64,000 bases of DNA. It comes from Bimuria novae-zelandiae CBS 107.79 (Eukaryota; Ascomycota; Dothideomycetes; Pleosporales; Didymosphaeriaceae). Positions 11,151 through 22,600 of this stretch are shown piece after piece. Location: NCBI GenBank assembly GCA_010015655.1, contig ML976672.1, forward strand, positions 554,493 through 618,492, read 5' to 3'. The position numbers and the translations under genes were made by a program. The notes under the pieces were generated by a model. It made no database searches. It had not been told where the DNA came from and saw only the letters and a program-made list of their open reading frames with translations. How positions within the stretch are numbered: position 1 is the first letter of the stretch; each line of letters starts with the position of its first letter.

Positions 11151-11903
11151 TCTACGCTAGCAACATAATCTCTTGCTATTTACTTTTTTTATTCTTCCTT
11201 ACTCTTATACTTCTCTAATACCTTATAAATAGCCTAGCTACTTTGATAGCTCCTTTTTTTTTATACAATACTTTTTAGACCTGCTACTCTATTAGCTATA
11301 TACTATTTAATAATTAGTAATAGTAAAACTTACTTAGCTTACTTCCTAAACCCGCTACTACTAAAGTGTAGTAAGGATATTACTTTTAACAAATAAAGAA
11401 ATAGCCTAAAGGATAAGATACGCACTAATTATAATTAGTACTAAAATATGAACAAGTAAAATATATTAAGTAATATTACCTTATACATACGCACGCAAAC
11501 TAAAGGTATAGCTAATTAATACTTTTTTACACTTATTCTTATATCAAAAAATAGTAAGTAGAATATTAATTATAATTACCTACTACAATAATTTAAGTAG
11601 ACCTACAATAACTTATATAAAGAGTCTAACGCTTAGCGCGACTTTTAGAAACTCTACTTTAAAGATACTACTAAGTTTATTACGTTTTAAGGTAAGTTCT
11701 TTTATTTTACTTAAAAACGCTACCTCCTAGCAGAGTAATAAGTTAAAGAGTTTTATAAAAAGCTTTCTAATACTCTACGCACTTAGATAAGTATCTACTA
11801 TTATTAGTATAGTAAAAGTTATAATAATTACATTAACCCAATTTAAGATTTCGCCTAAGAGTTTGCTATAAGCGCCTAATATAGTAATAGTAGTAGGTAT
11901 AAT
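11151..11903 (+). other. Decayed continuation of gag-like region
   Basis: AT-rich sequence with many TAG and TAA codons. The last 300 bp carry the second gag-like stretch mentioned for 10331-11150. Nothing else was recognised. Confidence 0.35.
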
Positions 11904-12075
11904 TGTGGCGCACAGTCACAACGATCAGGGAGCTCGAAAACAAAGTCTATTAAGGAGAGGAAGCTTTATAATAACTAGCTATTTATAAGTTTAGGGAATC
12001 ACGTGCTTAGCTACTTAGCTACTTAGCTTAACCCTAGCTAGCGTAGAAAGCTTTAATAAGATACTTTTTATAATA
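11904..12075. repeat. 172-bp dispersed repeat, copy 1 (LTR-like)
   Basis: Begins TGTGGCGCACAGTCACAACG and ends near TTTTTATAATA. It matches 27548-27719 over its whole 172 bp, differing mainly by C/T and A/G changes of the RIP type. TG...A ends and length suggest a short LTR. The flanks do not form a convincing TSD here, so it may be part of a longer element. Confidence 0.55.
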
Positions 12076-12176
12076 CACCTCTTAGCTTATAAAGTATAGC
12101 AAAATAAGCTAAATAGTAACTTAAAGTATAAAAGGCGGCGAACTTGTGCGTAGAGCTTAAAAAGCGTCTAGCTTAG

Positions 12177-12584
12177 TGTTAAGATCCCTAGGGGTAGCTG
12201 GTCCCTAAGGGCTAAGGTTGATTCTTGGGCAGGAGTACTAGTAGGATAAGAGAGGGTGTAGTAATAGCTTACGCGTATCACTAGGGCTATTAGTATTAAA
12301 GGTGTATATAGCATAATTAAATTAATAAGGTTACTTATTTAGATCTAAACAATAAATTAATAAATAGGTTAAACATAATAGTAGAAGACTACCATCGCGT
12401 TCCTTTATGTACGTGTTCTGGACTGCTTGCTGGCGAGCGCTCTCTGCCGAGCGCTCTCTACAGAGCAGTTACATAACTTAGCGCCATGCGGCGTAGTCGT
12501 AAAATAACTAGTTATTTATAGTAAATAATATAAGGAGTTAAGTATAAAACTAGCATAGCCTTTTTAAAATCTTAGATTTTAATA
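12177..12584 (-). repeat. 3' LTR of element C
   Basis: Starts TGTTAAGATCCC and ends TTTTAATA (TAACA with RIP changes). It is 408 bp, against 394 bp for its partner. The difference is a 14-bp duplication within GAGCGCTCTCTGCCGAGCGC around 12435-12460, present only in this copy. Confidence 0.9.
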
Positions 12585-12691
12585 TTATCCCCTCCCTTCC
12601 TAGATTTATTTTTAAATTACGTGTTAGGTTTTACCTTCTCTTATAGAAGCGTGACCCTGCTTTTATATTTATAAGTATAACGTTAGTTATT

Positions 12692-13162
12692 ATGCCTACT
12701 AAGTCTACTACCCATAAACTTTATTTATATAACACAATATTTTAAGCTAATTTTATTACTAAGCACCCTTATTTTAAGTATAAATTTAAAGGTTAAGAGT
12801 ATCGCATTATGCCCAAATTAGATTTAAAGTATACTAAGTATATTTATCTTAGCTATTCGTGCGTTAACATATCCTAGACGTTATTAGATAAGACATAAGA
12901 AGAGTATAGGAAGAAAGTTAAAGAGGATAAAAAATAATTAGCTAGAGTTATTTCTTATTTATTAAAAGATAAAAGAACATTAGCGCAGGCTAAAGAGCGT
13001 ACGCGTAAGAAGACGTTATATCTTATATTTAATTTAGCTACTAAGGGAGAGGTAGTAAATACTAAAGTGGTTAATTACCTTGCCACGGATGCTTTCGTTA
13101 GGTATTTACCTGTTATGTAGACGACATTAGGTCTATTAGATAGAATGTCCTTGTTACCTTAA
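12692..13162 (+). pseudogene. Antisense accessory ORF of element C
   Basis: A 157-codon frame on the strand opposite to gag-pol, from ATG at 12692 to TAA at 13162. Interrupting codons are TAA or TAG at places that would be CAA or CAG before RIP. It begins MPTKSTTHKLYLYNTIF. A Lys/Glu-rich helical centre (EEYRKKVKED, LLKDKRTLAQAKERTRKK) looks like a coiled coil, and the tail reads VRYLPVM and LGLLDRMSLLP. It starts 108 bp inside the 3' LTR and reads toward integrase. Elements B and D have antisense frames in the same place. No known domain was recognised; function unknown. Antisense placement may let the 3' LTR or its neighbourhood act as promoter (inference). Confidence 0.6.
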
Positions 13163-13169
13163 TCTTTGT

Positions 13170-16100
13170 CTTAGGTATATAGGCTTTATATAAGTTTGTT
13201 GGTCTATTTTAATAGTTTTCTAGGCTTTTCTTAGTTCTTTAGTATATTAATTATTATTATAGCGTAAGTTTTATTCCTTTTAAAGCTTTCTCTTATTATT
13301 TTAGTATAGTAGTAGTAGTTATAAATCTTGTCTTACGCCTTCTTTAAGAGCTATTAGTAGTTCTTATAAAGTTTAGATTTAGGTTTTTATATATTTTTTT
13401 AAGTATAGGTATCCTTTCTACTTAACTAACTATTCTTATAAAAACTTATTATTTTAAAAGTTTTTTTATCTAACTTTCCTATATCCTAAAAGTATTTAAC
13501 TTTAAATTTGTTTTCTTCTCTTACCTAGTAATAGAAGGTTATCATAACTAGTATCTTAGGGTCTACAGGCTTAAGTTAGTCTATATAAAATACTAGATAT
13601 ATTTTTACGTCTAGCGGTAGTTCTAATTAGTAGTTAACTAATAATACTTATTTAATAATAAAAAAGCCTAATTTTAATATAATTTAGTTCATTGTGCTTT
13701 TCCTTTTAAGGTTAAAGATTTTTTATAAGTAGATATGCTTTATCCCCCTTCTTTAGCTAAGGTGCCGTTTTTCTTTTTTAGTTTATATATAAAATGCTTT
13801 AGTATTAAGCTTTTTTAAAATTCTCTTAGAGTTATGGATATTTTTTTTTTATAGTTTCTACTATATTTATTACTTCTTCTGTTCTAATCGCTGTAGGAAG
13901 TGTTTAATTAAAGAGGTATAAATATCTTTTATAGTTTGTATAGAATAGTGTAAATCCTATTACTACTAATATCTTGTTGTTATATGTTAATTATACTATA
14001 AATAATAAGGAAATCTAATTATTTTTCTAGTTATTATAGTAGATACGTCGGTACTTTTTAATTATTTAGTTTATACGTTTAGTTTGTCCGTTAGTTTGTG
14101 GATAATATACTATTAATAGTTTTTATTTTATTCTAATAAGTGCTATAAGCGTTATCTAGTAGTTTAAGGTAAAGAGCTTGTCTCTATTGCTAATAATTAT
14201 CTTTAGAATACTGTAGTATTGTATAAGTTAATCTAGGATGAGGAATGCAAGTTCCTTAGCTATAGTTATCTTTTAATATAGTAGTAATTCTACGTACTTA
14301 GTAAATTAATAGATAATATTTAGTATTGCGTTATAGGTAATTCCTGTTGCAGGATCTTTTAATTTTAGTAATTTTATAATAAAGTCTATAGCGACGTCTT
14401 CTTATGGTGTAACGGGTATTTAGATTACTTATATTTCTCTGTACTTAAGATATTTGGCGTGCTTATTGTGCTGGCAGTCTACGCATTTACGGATATATAT
14501 AGTTATTACTTCTTTAATTCCTTTAAAGCTGTAGTTCCGCTAGATAAGTTCTATTGTTTTTTTAATACTTAGGTGTCTATATACTAGGTTATTATAGTAT
14601 TGCCGTATAATTTTAGTCTGTAGTTCCTTAGGTACTTTTCCTGTAAGTATAAGGAGTTAGTTAAGTTTAGTCGTTAGTTCTAAAGAACTATTAGAGTTTT
14701 TTTTGTAATATTACAAAGTATATTTTAAATTTTTCTCTTTTATTATTTATTCTACTAAGAGCGTCTACTCGTCCGTTTTCTTTATCTAGGGTGTATATAA
14801 TTTTAAATTTATATTGTCCTAGCATTTCTAACTATCTTACTTATTATTAGGTTAGTTCTTTTATAGTTATAAAGCGTGTGAGATTCTTGTAGTCTATAAA
14901 GATTATAAGTTCTAAGTAACTATATGCATAGATCCTTTAGTGTTTTATAGCTTTTATTATCGCAAGTAGTTCTTTGTTATGTACTTTATATCGTGGCTCT
15001 TCTGGTGTAAACTTGTGTGCATAGTATGCGATTAGGTGCTATTTACTATTCTTTTCTTGCTTTGCACATGCCCTAACTGCTAAGTTGCTTATATCTATTT
15101 TAATACGTAATAGTTTATTATTTTAAAAATATATAAGGACTAGTAGTGTAATACATACTTCTTATAATGCCTAGAATGCTTGTTCGTATTCTTTTATTTA
15201 GTTAAAGAGTCTGTCTTTCTTTATAAGGTTTGTAAGTAGTGGTGTAATCCTTAAGTAGTCTGTAATAAATTATTTATTAAATCTAGTAAATTTAAGGAAG
15301 GCCCTTACTTTTTTAAAGTTAGTAAGTAATTTTTACTTTTTTACTTTCTTAATTTTTAAAGGGCTTACTTAGATACCTTTAGTATTAATAATATATCCTA
15401 GAAACTCTAGTTCTGTAATATAAAATTTACACTTCCTAAGTTTTATTTATAGGTTAGCGTTATCTAGTGCTTGTAGTACTATTTATATATTTTATATATA
15501 ATCCTTCTCTTGCTTAGAGAATATTGGGATATTGTTAAGGTAGGTAACTATAAATATATTAAGGTAGTTCTATAGTACGTTATTAATTATTATTTAAAAT
15601 GTTGCTGGTGCGTTCGTGAATCTAAAGGGCATAATTTAGTACTTAAATAGTCTATATCTAGTTTAAAAGGCTGTCTTCCACTTATTACCTGCTACTATTT
15701 ATATAAGGTAGTATCTATCTCGTAGGTCGAATTGTGTAAATATTTTGACTTGTCCTAGTCTGTCTTAAAACTCTTGTATGTTTGGTAGTAGGTATTTTTT
15801 TTTTATATTATTTAGTCTCCTATAGTTAATATATAAACGTTATATTCTATCCTTCTTTATAATAAACACTTAGAGTAATACTACTAGTAACTCCAACTTG
15901 CGTATCTATTACTATTTAAGGGCTTTCTTTAGGAATTTACATGTCTATTAGAGTTCTTTTTCGCTTTATTTATATAGTGGTCTAAAGGGCGGCGTTTTTC
16001 CCTCTTTAAGAATAATGCGGTAATCTTAGTGTGTATGCTTAGGAAGGACGTTTACTCCTTTCTCTTTTTAAAATAAATAACTCTATTCTTTATATTTATT

Positions 16101-16750
16101 AGGGATATTAAGAGGTGTGCTGTTCTCCTTATACTTACGCTTTATAACCTAGTAGTTTCTACTAGCGTTTACTAAGTTCGTTTTATATTTATTAACTTCT
16201 AGTCGCGTGACTATGTTATTAATAGCTCTTTTTTTTACTATTATATTCTATTAATGCATAGGCTTTACTTATAATACATAGTTACAGCGCTTAAAGGATA
16301 GCGCTTTCTATTTATTTTTTTGTTAATTATAGTGTTATGCTTCCTTAACTAGGGTAGTTTTAAAATTACATTATAGTTAGCTTCCTTAATAATGTTAAGG
16401 ATAATTGATTCCTGGTATCTATAGATTATAAGGGTAGTTTTTACCTTATATTTAATTGTTGCTTTGCTAGGCATTAGTTATCTATTCGCGATATAAATAG
16501 TATAGGGTATAGCCTTCTTACGCTTATAAAGTCCTGCTCTATTAAATGCTTTTTTTTTAATATATAACTTTCCTGTGCTTTTACGTCTAGCATGGCTTTT
16601 ATCTATATTCCTTTAAGCTATACTAGTAGATTAATTAATGCCTAACTATTAGTAGTATTTACTTCTTTAAAGGCATTCTCCTGCCTAAGCTTAGGTCTAA
16701 AAAAGATATTTGCTTTATAACTAGGTTTGTAGATTTAAGGTGTCCCTTAT
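13170..16750 (-). pseudogene. Element C pol: protease, RT, RNase H, integrase
   Basis: Minus-strand reading gives RT with RLYINYRRLNNIKKKY and FTQFDLRD near 15890-15730. The catalytic block reads TYLNNIPIFS near 15540, where family members have YLDDILIF, so both catalytic Asp are now Asn (RIP-type G-to-A). RNase H follows near 15000 (HNKELLAIIKA). The integrase HHCC zinc site has YIRKCVDCQHNKHA near 14460 and the catalytic block EDVAIDFIIKL near 14380. Numerous TAG and TAA stops interrupt the frame. The protease was assigned by position near 16400-16700. Not functional. Confidence 0.82.
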
Positions 16751-17199
16751 TTTTCTTTTCCTAAAGCTACTACTAGGCTTTTTCTAAGAGAGCTTTACTA
16801 TCTTCTTCCTTTATTACTAATTTAATCCTAAGGGTCGTAGTTCCTTTTAGTATGTAATTAAATCTATGCTTTTTCTTTTACTTCCTATATTCCTTATAGT
16901 TAGGGTGTAAGTATATTTGCTATATATCTAACGCGTATTTTTTATTAACTAGTAGCAATATTACTTAGTTTATTACCTAATTAAGATATAGGAAGTATCG
17001 TGTCTTGCGTTTATTTTAAAAATAAATCTTATAATAGGTAATAGGGCAGTTAAACCACTCTTATCTATATTAGTAATATATCTAGGGAAAGTAGCTATAT
17101 TCCTTAGCTTAGTAATAAAAGGTATATTAGTCTTCTTTATAAAGAGTCTATTATATAGTCTCGTGCGTGGGGTTGCGGTGGTCTAGGTTGTACTATAGT

Positions 17200-18560
17200 T
17201 TATAGTTTGGGTTTTCGTTTAGGTACTTCTTCTTAGGGTCTTTATAGGCATAGCGATAGTCTGCTATTTCGCGTGCTACTTTACTAACTAAATTAGGTTA
17301 GTAGGCATAGTAAAATGCTATAGTATAGTCCTATTATTTAGTTATTATAAACCTGAAGTCTCCTTCCCTAGGTTAGTGTTTTTCTAAGAAGTTAAAAACG
17401 TTTATTATCTTATTAGTAACTAGTTTACTCTAGCTAGGATAAGATATAAAAGATTAAAGTATTAGCTTTTTTTCTTTTTTATCTAAACCTTTATATGCAT
17501 TCTTGTAGAATCGTAAGTTAGGTAACTCTAATTATTCTAATTCTTTATCGTGGATATTAACTTATTTAATAGTATTTACTACTTACTATTCTTTGTTAGT
17601 ACTTTCTTTCTTATTAATAATTAGTACGTTTAGCTACCTAGTAATCTTGTTCTTAGCTCTGCAGTTCTTGGCTATGTGGCCTAGTTTACTACATGTAAAA
17701 CATTTACGCGTCTTAGTCCCCTATTATTAGGTTCTATTTAAGATATATTGGTTAGGCTTTTAAAAGCCTATAGCCGTTCCTGTTCCCTTTTTTAGGTTGT
17801 TAAACTAGATATCTTTTATAGGTTACGGGCTATAATAGTTACGTTACTAGTGTTAAGGTACTTTTAGTAGTGTCCTATAGACTATAGGTGCTTATTATTT
17901 AAAGCTAGCGTTCCTTAGGTTCTTATAAAACTCTTTTTATAAGGCGAACTATTCCCTATTAATGCGGATAGTCTCTTTATATAGGTCCTCTAAGGTCTTT
18001 ATTTTTATACTATTACGCAGGAGTTCTTCGCGCATATTATATTTAAGGCCTTATTTATATATTATCTTAAGAGATTTATCCTCTTAGTTAAGTTACACGG
18101 CGTACTTATAGAACTTAGCTATATATTTAGCTATAAATTAGTATTAGCGAATTATTTAGATTACGCGTTTAGTAATAGCTATTTTATTAGTAATCCTAAA
18201 TATTTATTAAAGGTATATTTTAAAGTTATTATAGCCCTTAATAATGTTGATTGCATTAGTGTATTTATTAATATAATCTTTATTTTTATTATCGTAATCC
18301 ATATCTAAGTACTTAACTAGGTAAAGATAGATTTATTCTTTAGGGTTTTCTTACATGTAGGTTACAGCGAAGATAACTTTCTTTTTATTTTTAAAGTCTT
18401 AGTTCTAATTAAAGAAGTAGAGATCTAGCTGTAAGAGCTAGGTATTAAGGAGAGTATAATTATTATTATATAGGTTAGGTTTATATGCCTTATTCTTGCT
18501 ATCCCCTATAGGGGTAATATAGTTATTTAAAGCTATGGAAGAGGTAGGGGGCCTAGTAGT
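17200..18560 (-). pseudogene. Element C gag
   Basis: Minus-strand Gag remnant next to the 5' LTR. A clean CCHC zinc knuckle, CFTCSKLGHIAKNC (CX2CX4HX4C), is encoded near 17700-17655 and is the best-preserved motif of the element. Upstream is a decayed capsid-like region with RIP stops. The knuckle binds retroelement RNA in working relatives. Confidence 0.8.
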
Positions 18561-18583
18561 ACTTATATTAAAAGTGTTTAAAA

Positions 18584-18977
18584 TATTAAGATCCCTAGAA
18601 GTAGCTAGTCCCTAAGGGCTAAGGTTAGTTCTCGGGTAAAAGTACTAGTAGGATAAGAAAAGGTATAGTAATAGCTTTTGCGTGTTACTAGGGCCGTTAG
18701 TATTAAAATTATATATAGTATAATTAAATTAATAAGGTTGCTTATTTAGATCTAAACGATAGATTGATAAATAGGTTAAACATAATAGTAGAAGACTACT
18801 ATCGCGTTTCTTTATATACGTATTCTAGACTACTCGCTGGCGAGCGCTCTCTACAGAGCAGTTACATAGCTTACCGCTATGCGGCGTAGTTGTAAAATAA
18901 CTAGTTATTTATAGAAAATAACACGAGGGGTTAAGTATAAAACTGGCACAGCCTTCCTAGGATCTTGGATCCTAACA
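18584..18977 (-). repeat. 5' LTR of element C
   Basis: Starts TATTAAGATCCC (TG changed to TA) and ends CTAACA, followed by the TSD CTTAG. It is 394 bp. Its 3' third is less RIP-damaged than the corresponding part of the left LTR. Confidence 0.9.
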
Positions 18978-18982
18978 CTTAG

Positions 18983-19454
18983 ATTCTTAGCTTGCTAGGT
19001 AATTAGTCTAAGTAGCTAGCTTATATATAGTTTTAGAAAAAAAAGTAAAGAAATAAAAGGAGTAGCGTACTTCTACTATAGAGCTTTAATAAACGTTTAA
19101 AAGTAATTATTTACTTACAACGTAACCCGTGCGAGTACCTATATAGATAAATAAAAGAATAAATAGCTATAAAATTATAGCACTTTGCTAGTAAAGGCTT
19201 ACTTGCCTATAGGCTTACTATAATTTATACTTTAATATTCCCTAAAAAGTCTAGAGGAGGGTCTACTACCTACCCTTTATATTTTAGCTTAGTTAATAAT
19301 ACTTTCTACTAATCTTTTTAAATTTAGTTTTTAATTTTACTAATCTCCTTACTTATAGGCTTATTATAAAGCTTATAAAATGCTTCTCCCTAGAGCGCGT
19401 ACTAAAGGCGGTTACACTCTATAGGCTTCTATCGATGCTGGCTATTTGCTCTAC
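18983..19454. other. AT-rich spacer between elements C and D
   Basis: RIP-type sequence up to about 19380, then a short GC-richer end that continues after element D at 26650. No gene or motif recognised. Confidence 0.4.
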
Positions 19455-19459
19455 ATGGG

Positions 19460-19632
19460 TGTCACGAGTCGTAGGTCGAGGGCCCTCGACGGCCCTAGTC
19501 CGCTCTAGACCAGCGCTATCCTGGCCTTCCGCCTATCTACTTCCCTCGCCGCAGCCCTTCTCTTCCCTCTCTAAGGGATCGCCTTAGTACTGTGGATAGA
19601 CTAAGTCGCCCGTAGTTAGGGCGCTTTTTATA
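19460..19632 (+). repeat. 5' LTR of element D
   Basis: 173 bp, starting TGTCACGAGTCG and ending TTTTTATA. About five mismatches separate it from the 3' copy, four of them transitions. Contains the palindrome-like GTCGAGGGCCCTCGAC. The LTRs are much less damaged than the interior. Confidence 0.93.
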
Positions 19633-19699
19633 ATACGATCTCTTACCCCCTCATATCTAATTTACCTATACGATAGAATCGACACGAAGAGTTACCTGC

Positions 19700-22600
19700 C
19701 AGATCTTAAAAATAGCAGGAGACCCTTAAAGCAGGTTACTATTTATAGGACCCTCTAAATAAGAGCCTCTAATAGTTATAACGCCTATAGAAGACCTAAC
19801 AATACCTGCAGACCTAGAGGAAGACCCCCCTATCGTTATAAGTAGTAATAATAACTAATAATTAGAGGAAGTTACCCTTTAAGAACGCCTAGGCGTGCTA
19901 TAGCTCTAATAACGCATCTAGGAACTAGAGGCCTCCCTAATAGCAAAGCGTTACTAATTTAAAGGCAAGACCCTAGTTAGGAATAAGATAATAACTACTA
20001 GCATCTCTAATAACTCCCTAGAGTCTAAGGAGGGTTACGGCCACCCGGACGAGGCTAAAGACACAAGTAATAACCTATTAAGTAATAGCTTAATAGAGGA
20101 CGCGTCCTTAAGCTTAGATAATACTAGTTAAGACTAATTTAGGGCCTCTAGAAGCATCTAACGCCCGCGGAAGAAGGATAGATAAGGTCAGGCCCGCACT
20201 AGTCGCGATAAAGAACGTTAGATCTAAATAGTAGCTATTGCCCTGGACGTATAGCTACTAAAGCCGCTAGAACCCCCTTAATTTAAGGGTAAAGGTCGTA
20301 AGGAACTAAACTTATAAAAGAGGGCCTGCAAGGACTATATTAACTTCTTACCTGCCCTTAAAACTAACGAAGCGCAGGTTAGGTTTGTAGTAAGATACTT
20401 AGGAGATACACAATATAACTACTAAAACTAAATAGTCGCTAAGATCCTAGAGCGAAAGCGACACAGGAAAGTTACCTAGAACCTTCTATAGCAGACTATA
20501 GTGGACTCCCTAGAATTAGCCTAGGAGCGAAAGAGTGCCGCTCGCTAAAGGATTAAGGTAGCTAAATAAGATAAGAAGACCCCTATAGAACTCCTTAATT
20601 ACCTTAAAGACTAATAGGAGGAATGCGAACTAGAGAAGGCCTTAGATAATAATAATAAAGACTATATTAATAACTTCTACATGGCACTAGATAAGAAAAT
20701 CTAAAAACGCCTTAAATAATAGCCGCGCGAATAGAAGAGCCTCTTTTACTTAGAAGTAAAGGTAAATATGTATTAGTAAGCGTTAAAACCTCACAAGTTA
20801 AGGAAATAATATATATATAATATTAATAATAACTTTCTTAATAAGCTAGCTAACAAAAGGCGCGATTAAAAGCGATCTAGGTTAAATAATATAAGACTAT
20901 ACTAGAGACGCCACGACAGCGACCATCGCGATAAGGATAATAAGAAGAAGGCTTAAGTAGTAGAGGACAAGAATAAGAACTAATACTTCTACTACTATAA
21001 ATTAGGCTATTATAAGGCGTCCTGTTTAAAGTACAAGGCCGAGGCGGGGAAAGACAAGCTGTAGACTAAGAAGTCTAACAGTCTATAGGTAAGGTTAACT
21101 ATAATAAGGGTTAATAATAACTAGTCGTAGCCGCAAGGACCCCTAAGAATAGAAGTAATAGCTTACTAATCGCGCTAGACGGTAAAGTATAGCACGAGGG
21201 TAACTAATAATAGATTAAAGCCCTAGTAGACTATAGAGCTAAAGCGAATTTTGTTAGCAGCAATCTAATAAAGTGGTTAGGGGTTACTATAATAATAATA
21301 AAAGGTAAACGCTACGTGGCGCTAAATAGATAAGACTTAGGCGTTCTGGGCTAGGCGAAGCTCCCCTATACCATTATAGATAGTCGCGGTAAAACCAAGA
21401 GCGGTAGTTACCTATTCACAGTTAGTAATATTAGTGGATTTAACATAGTCCTAGGAATGCCCTAGCTAGTAGAATAGAACCCCATTGCAAACTTCTATAA
21501 CAAGACTATCTACTTCGCCTATAGGAAGCGCAAATAGACTAAGATCTCTACTAAATTAGTAGAAGAGTTCGCCGGCACGGCTAAAGACATAGTAAATAAT
21601 TATTTTGTTATATATGCCACCCTAAAGGACACATTAAGAGGCCCACCTGGGACGCTACCTAAAGAATACTAGGGACGGTGGGAGGAAGCCTTCTCCGAAG
21701 AAGCTACGAGCATCCTTACTAACCATAGCCCCTACGAGATAAAGATCGATATCAAGGAAGGCAAGAAAGTGCCTTTTAGACCACTCTATAGTCTATTAGA
21801 GTTAGAGTTAGCAGTTCTACGCGACTATATTTAGAAGAACCTTAAATAAGGCTTTATTTAACTGTCGCAATTAAGCGCTAGGGCACTAATCCTTTTTATA
21901 AAGAAAAAGGATAGAGGCCTCCGCCTTTACGTTAACTATAGGGGACTAAATACAGTTATAATAAAGAACTAATACCTACTTCCCTTAATATAGGAATCCC
22001 TTAACCAACTAGGGGATGCCTAGATCTACACTAAACTAGACCTAAAGGACGCCTACCACCGCGTCTAAATTAGGGCAGGAGATAAATAGAAGATAGCCTT
22101 CTAAATAAGGTATAAATAGTATAAATATATAATAATGCCTTTTAGCTTAACAAACGCGCCTGCGACCTTCCAAAGCTATATTAATAATATACTATCGGAC
22201 CTTCTCGACATCTACTATATTGTGTACCTCGACAATATCCTTATCTACTCTAAGACAAAGGAGGAACATATCTAGCACGTTTAGACAGTGCTAGAACGCC
22301 TTATTAAACGCCAGCTATACGCCAAACTGTCTAAATGCGAATTCCACACACGTAAGGTGGGATACCTAGGCTTTATAGTATCCCTAGACAGCGTAGAGAT
22401 AGTGGAGGACCGCGTCACCTCTATAAAAAATTAGCCTAAACTAAACTTAGTTTAAGTAGTTAGGATCTTCCTTAGCTTTGCTAACTACTATTAAAGGTTT
22501 ATAGAAGAATTCTCTTAAGTGGCGGCACCCCTTCACGCCCTAATAAGAAGGCTAAAGGGAGCCACTAAGGGCGGACAGCGATAGAGACTCGAGAAATTAG

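Larger units (their letters stand above)
12177..18977 (-). mobile_element. Complete Ty3/gypsy element C
   Basis: Full-length element bounded by LTRs 12177-12584 and 18584-18977, with the 5-bp target duplication CTTAG at 12172-12176 and 18978-18982. It is transcribed from the minus strand: a purine tract complementary to ATCCCCTCCCTTCC abuts the left LTR, which is therefore the 3' LTR, and gag lies next to the right LTR. The interior is heavily RIP-mutated and coding capacity is destroyed. An antisense frame lies between pol and the 3' LTR. Confidence 0.93.
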
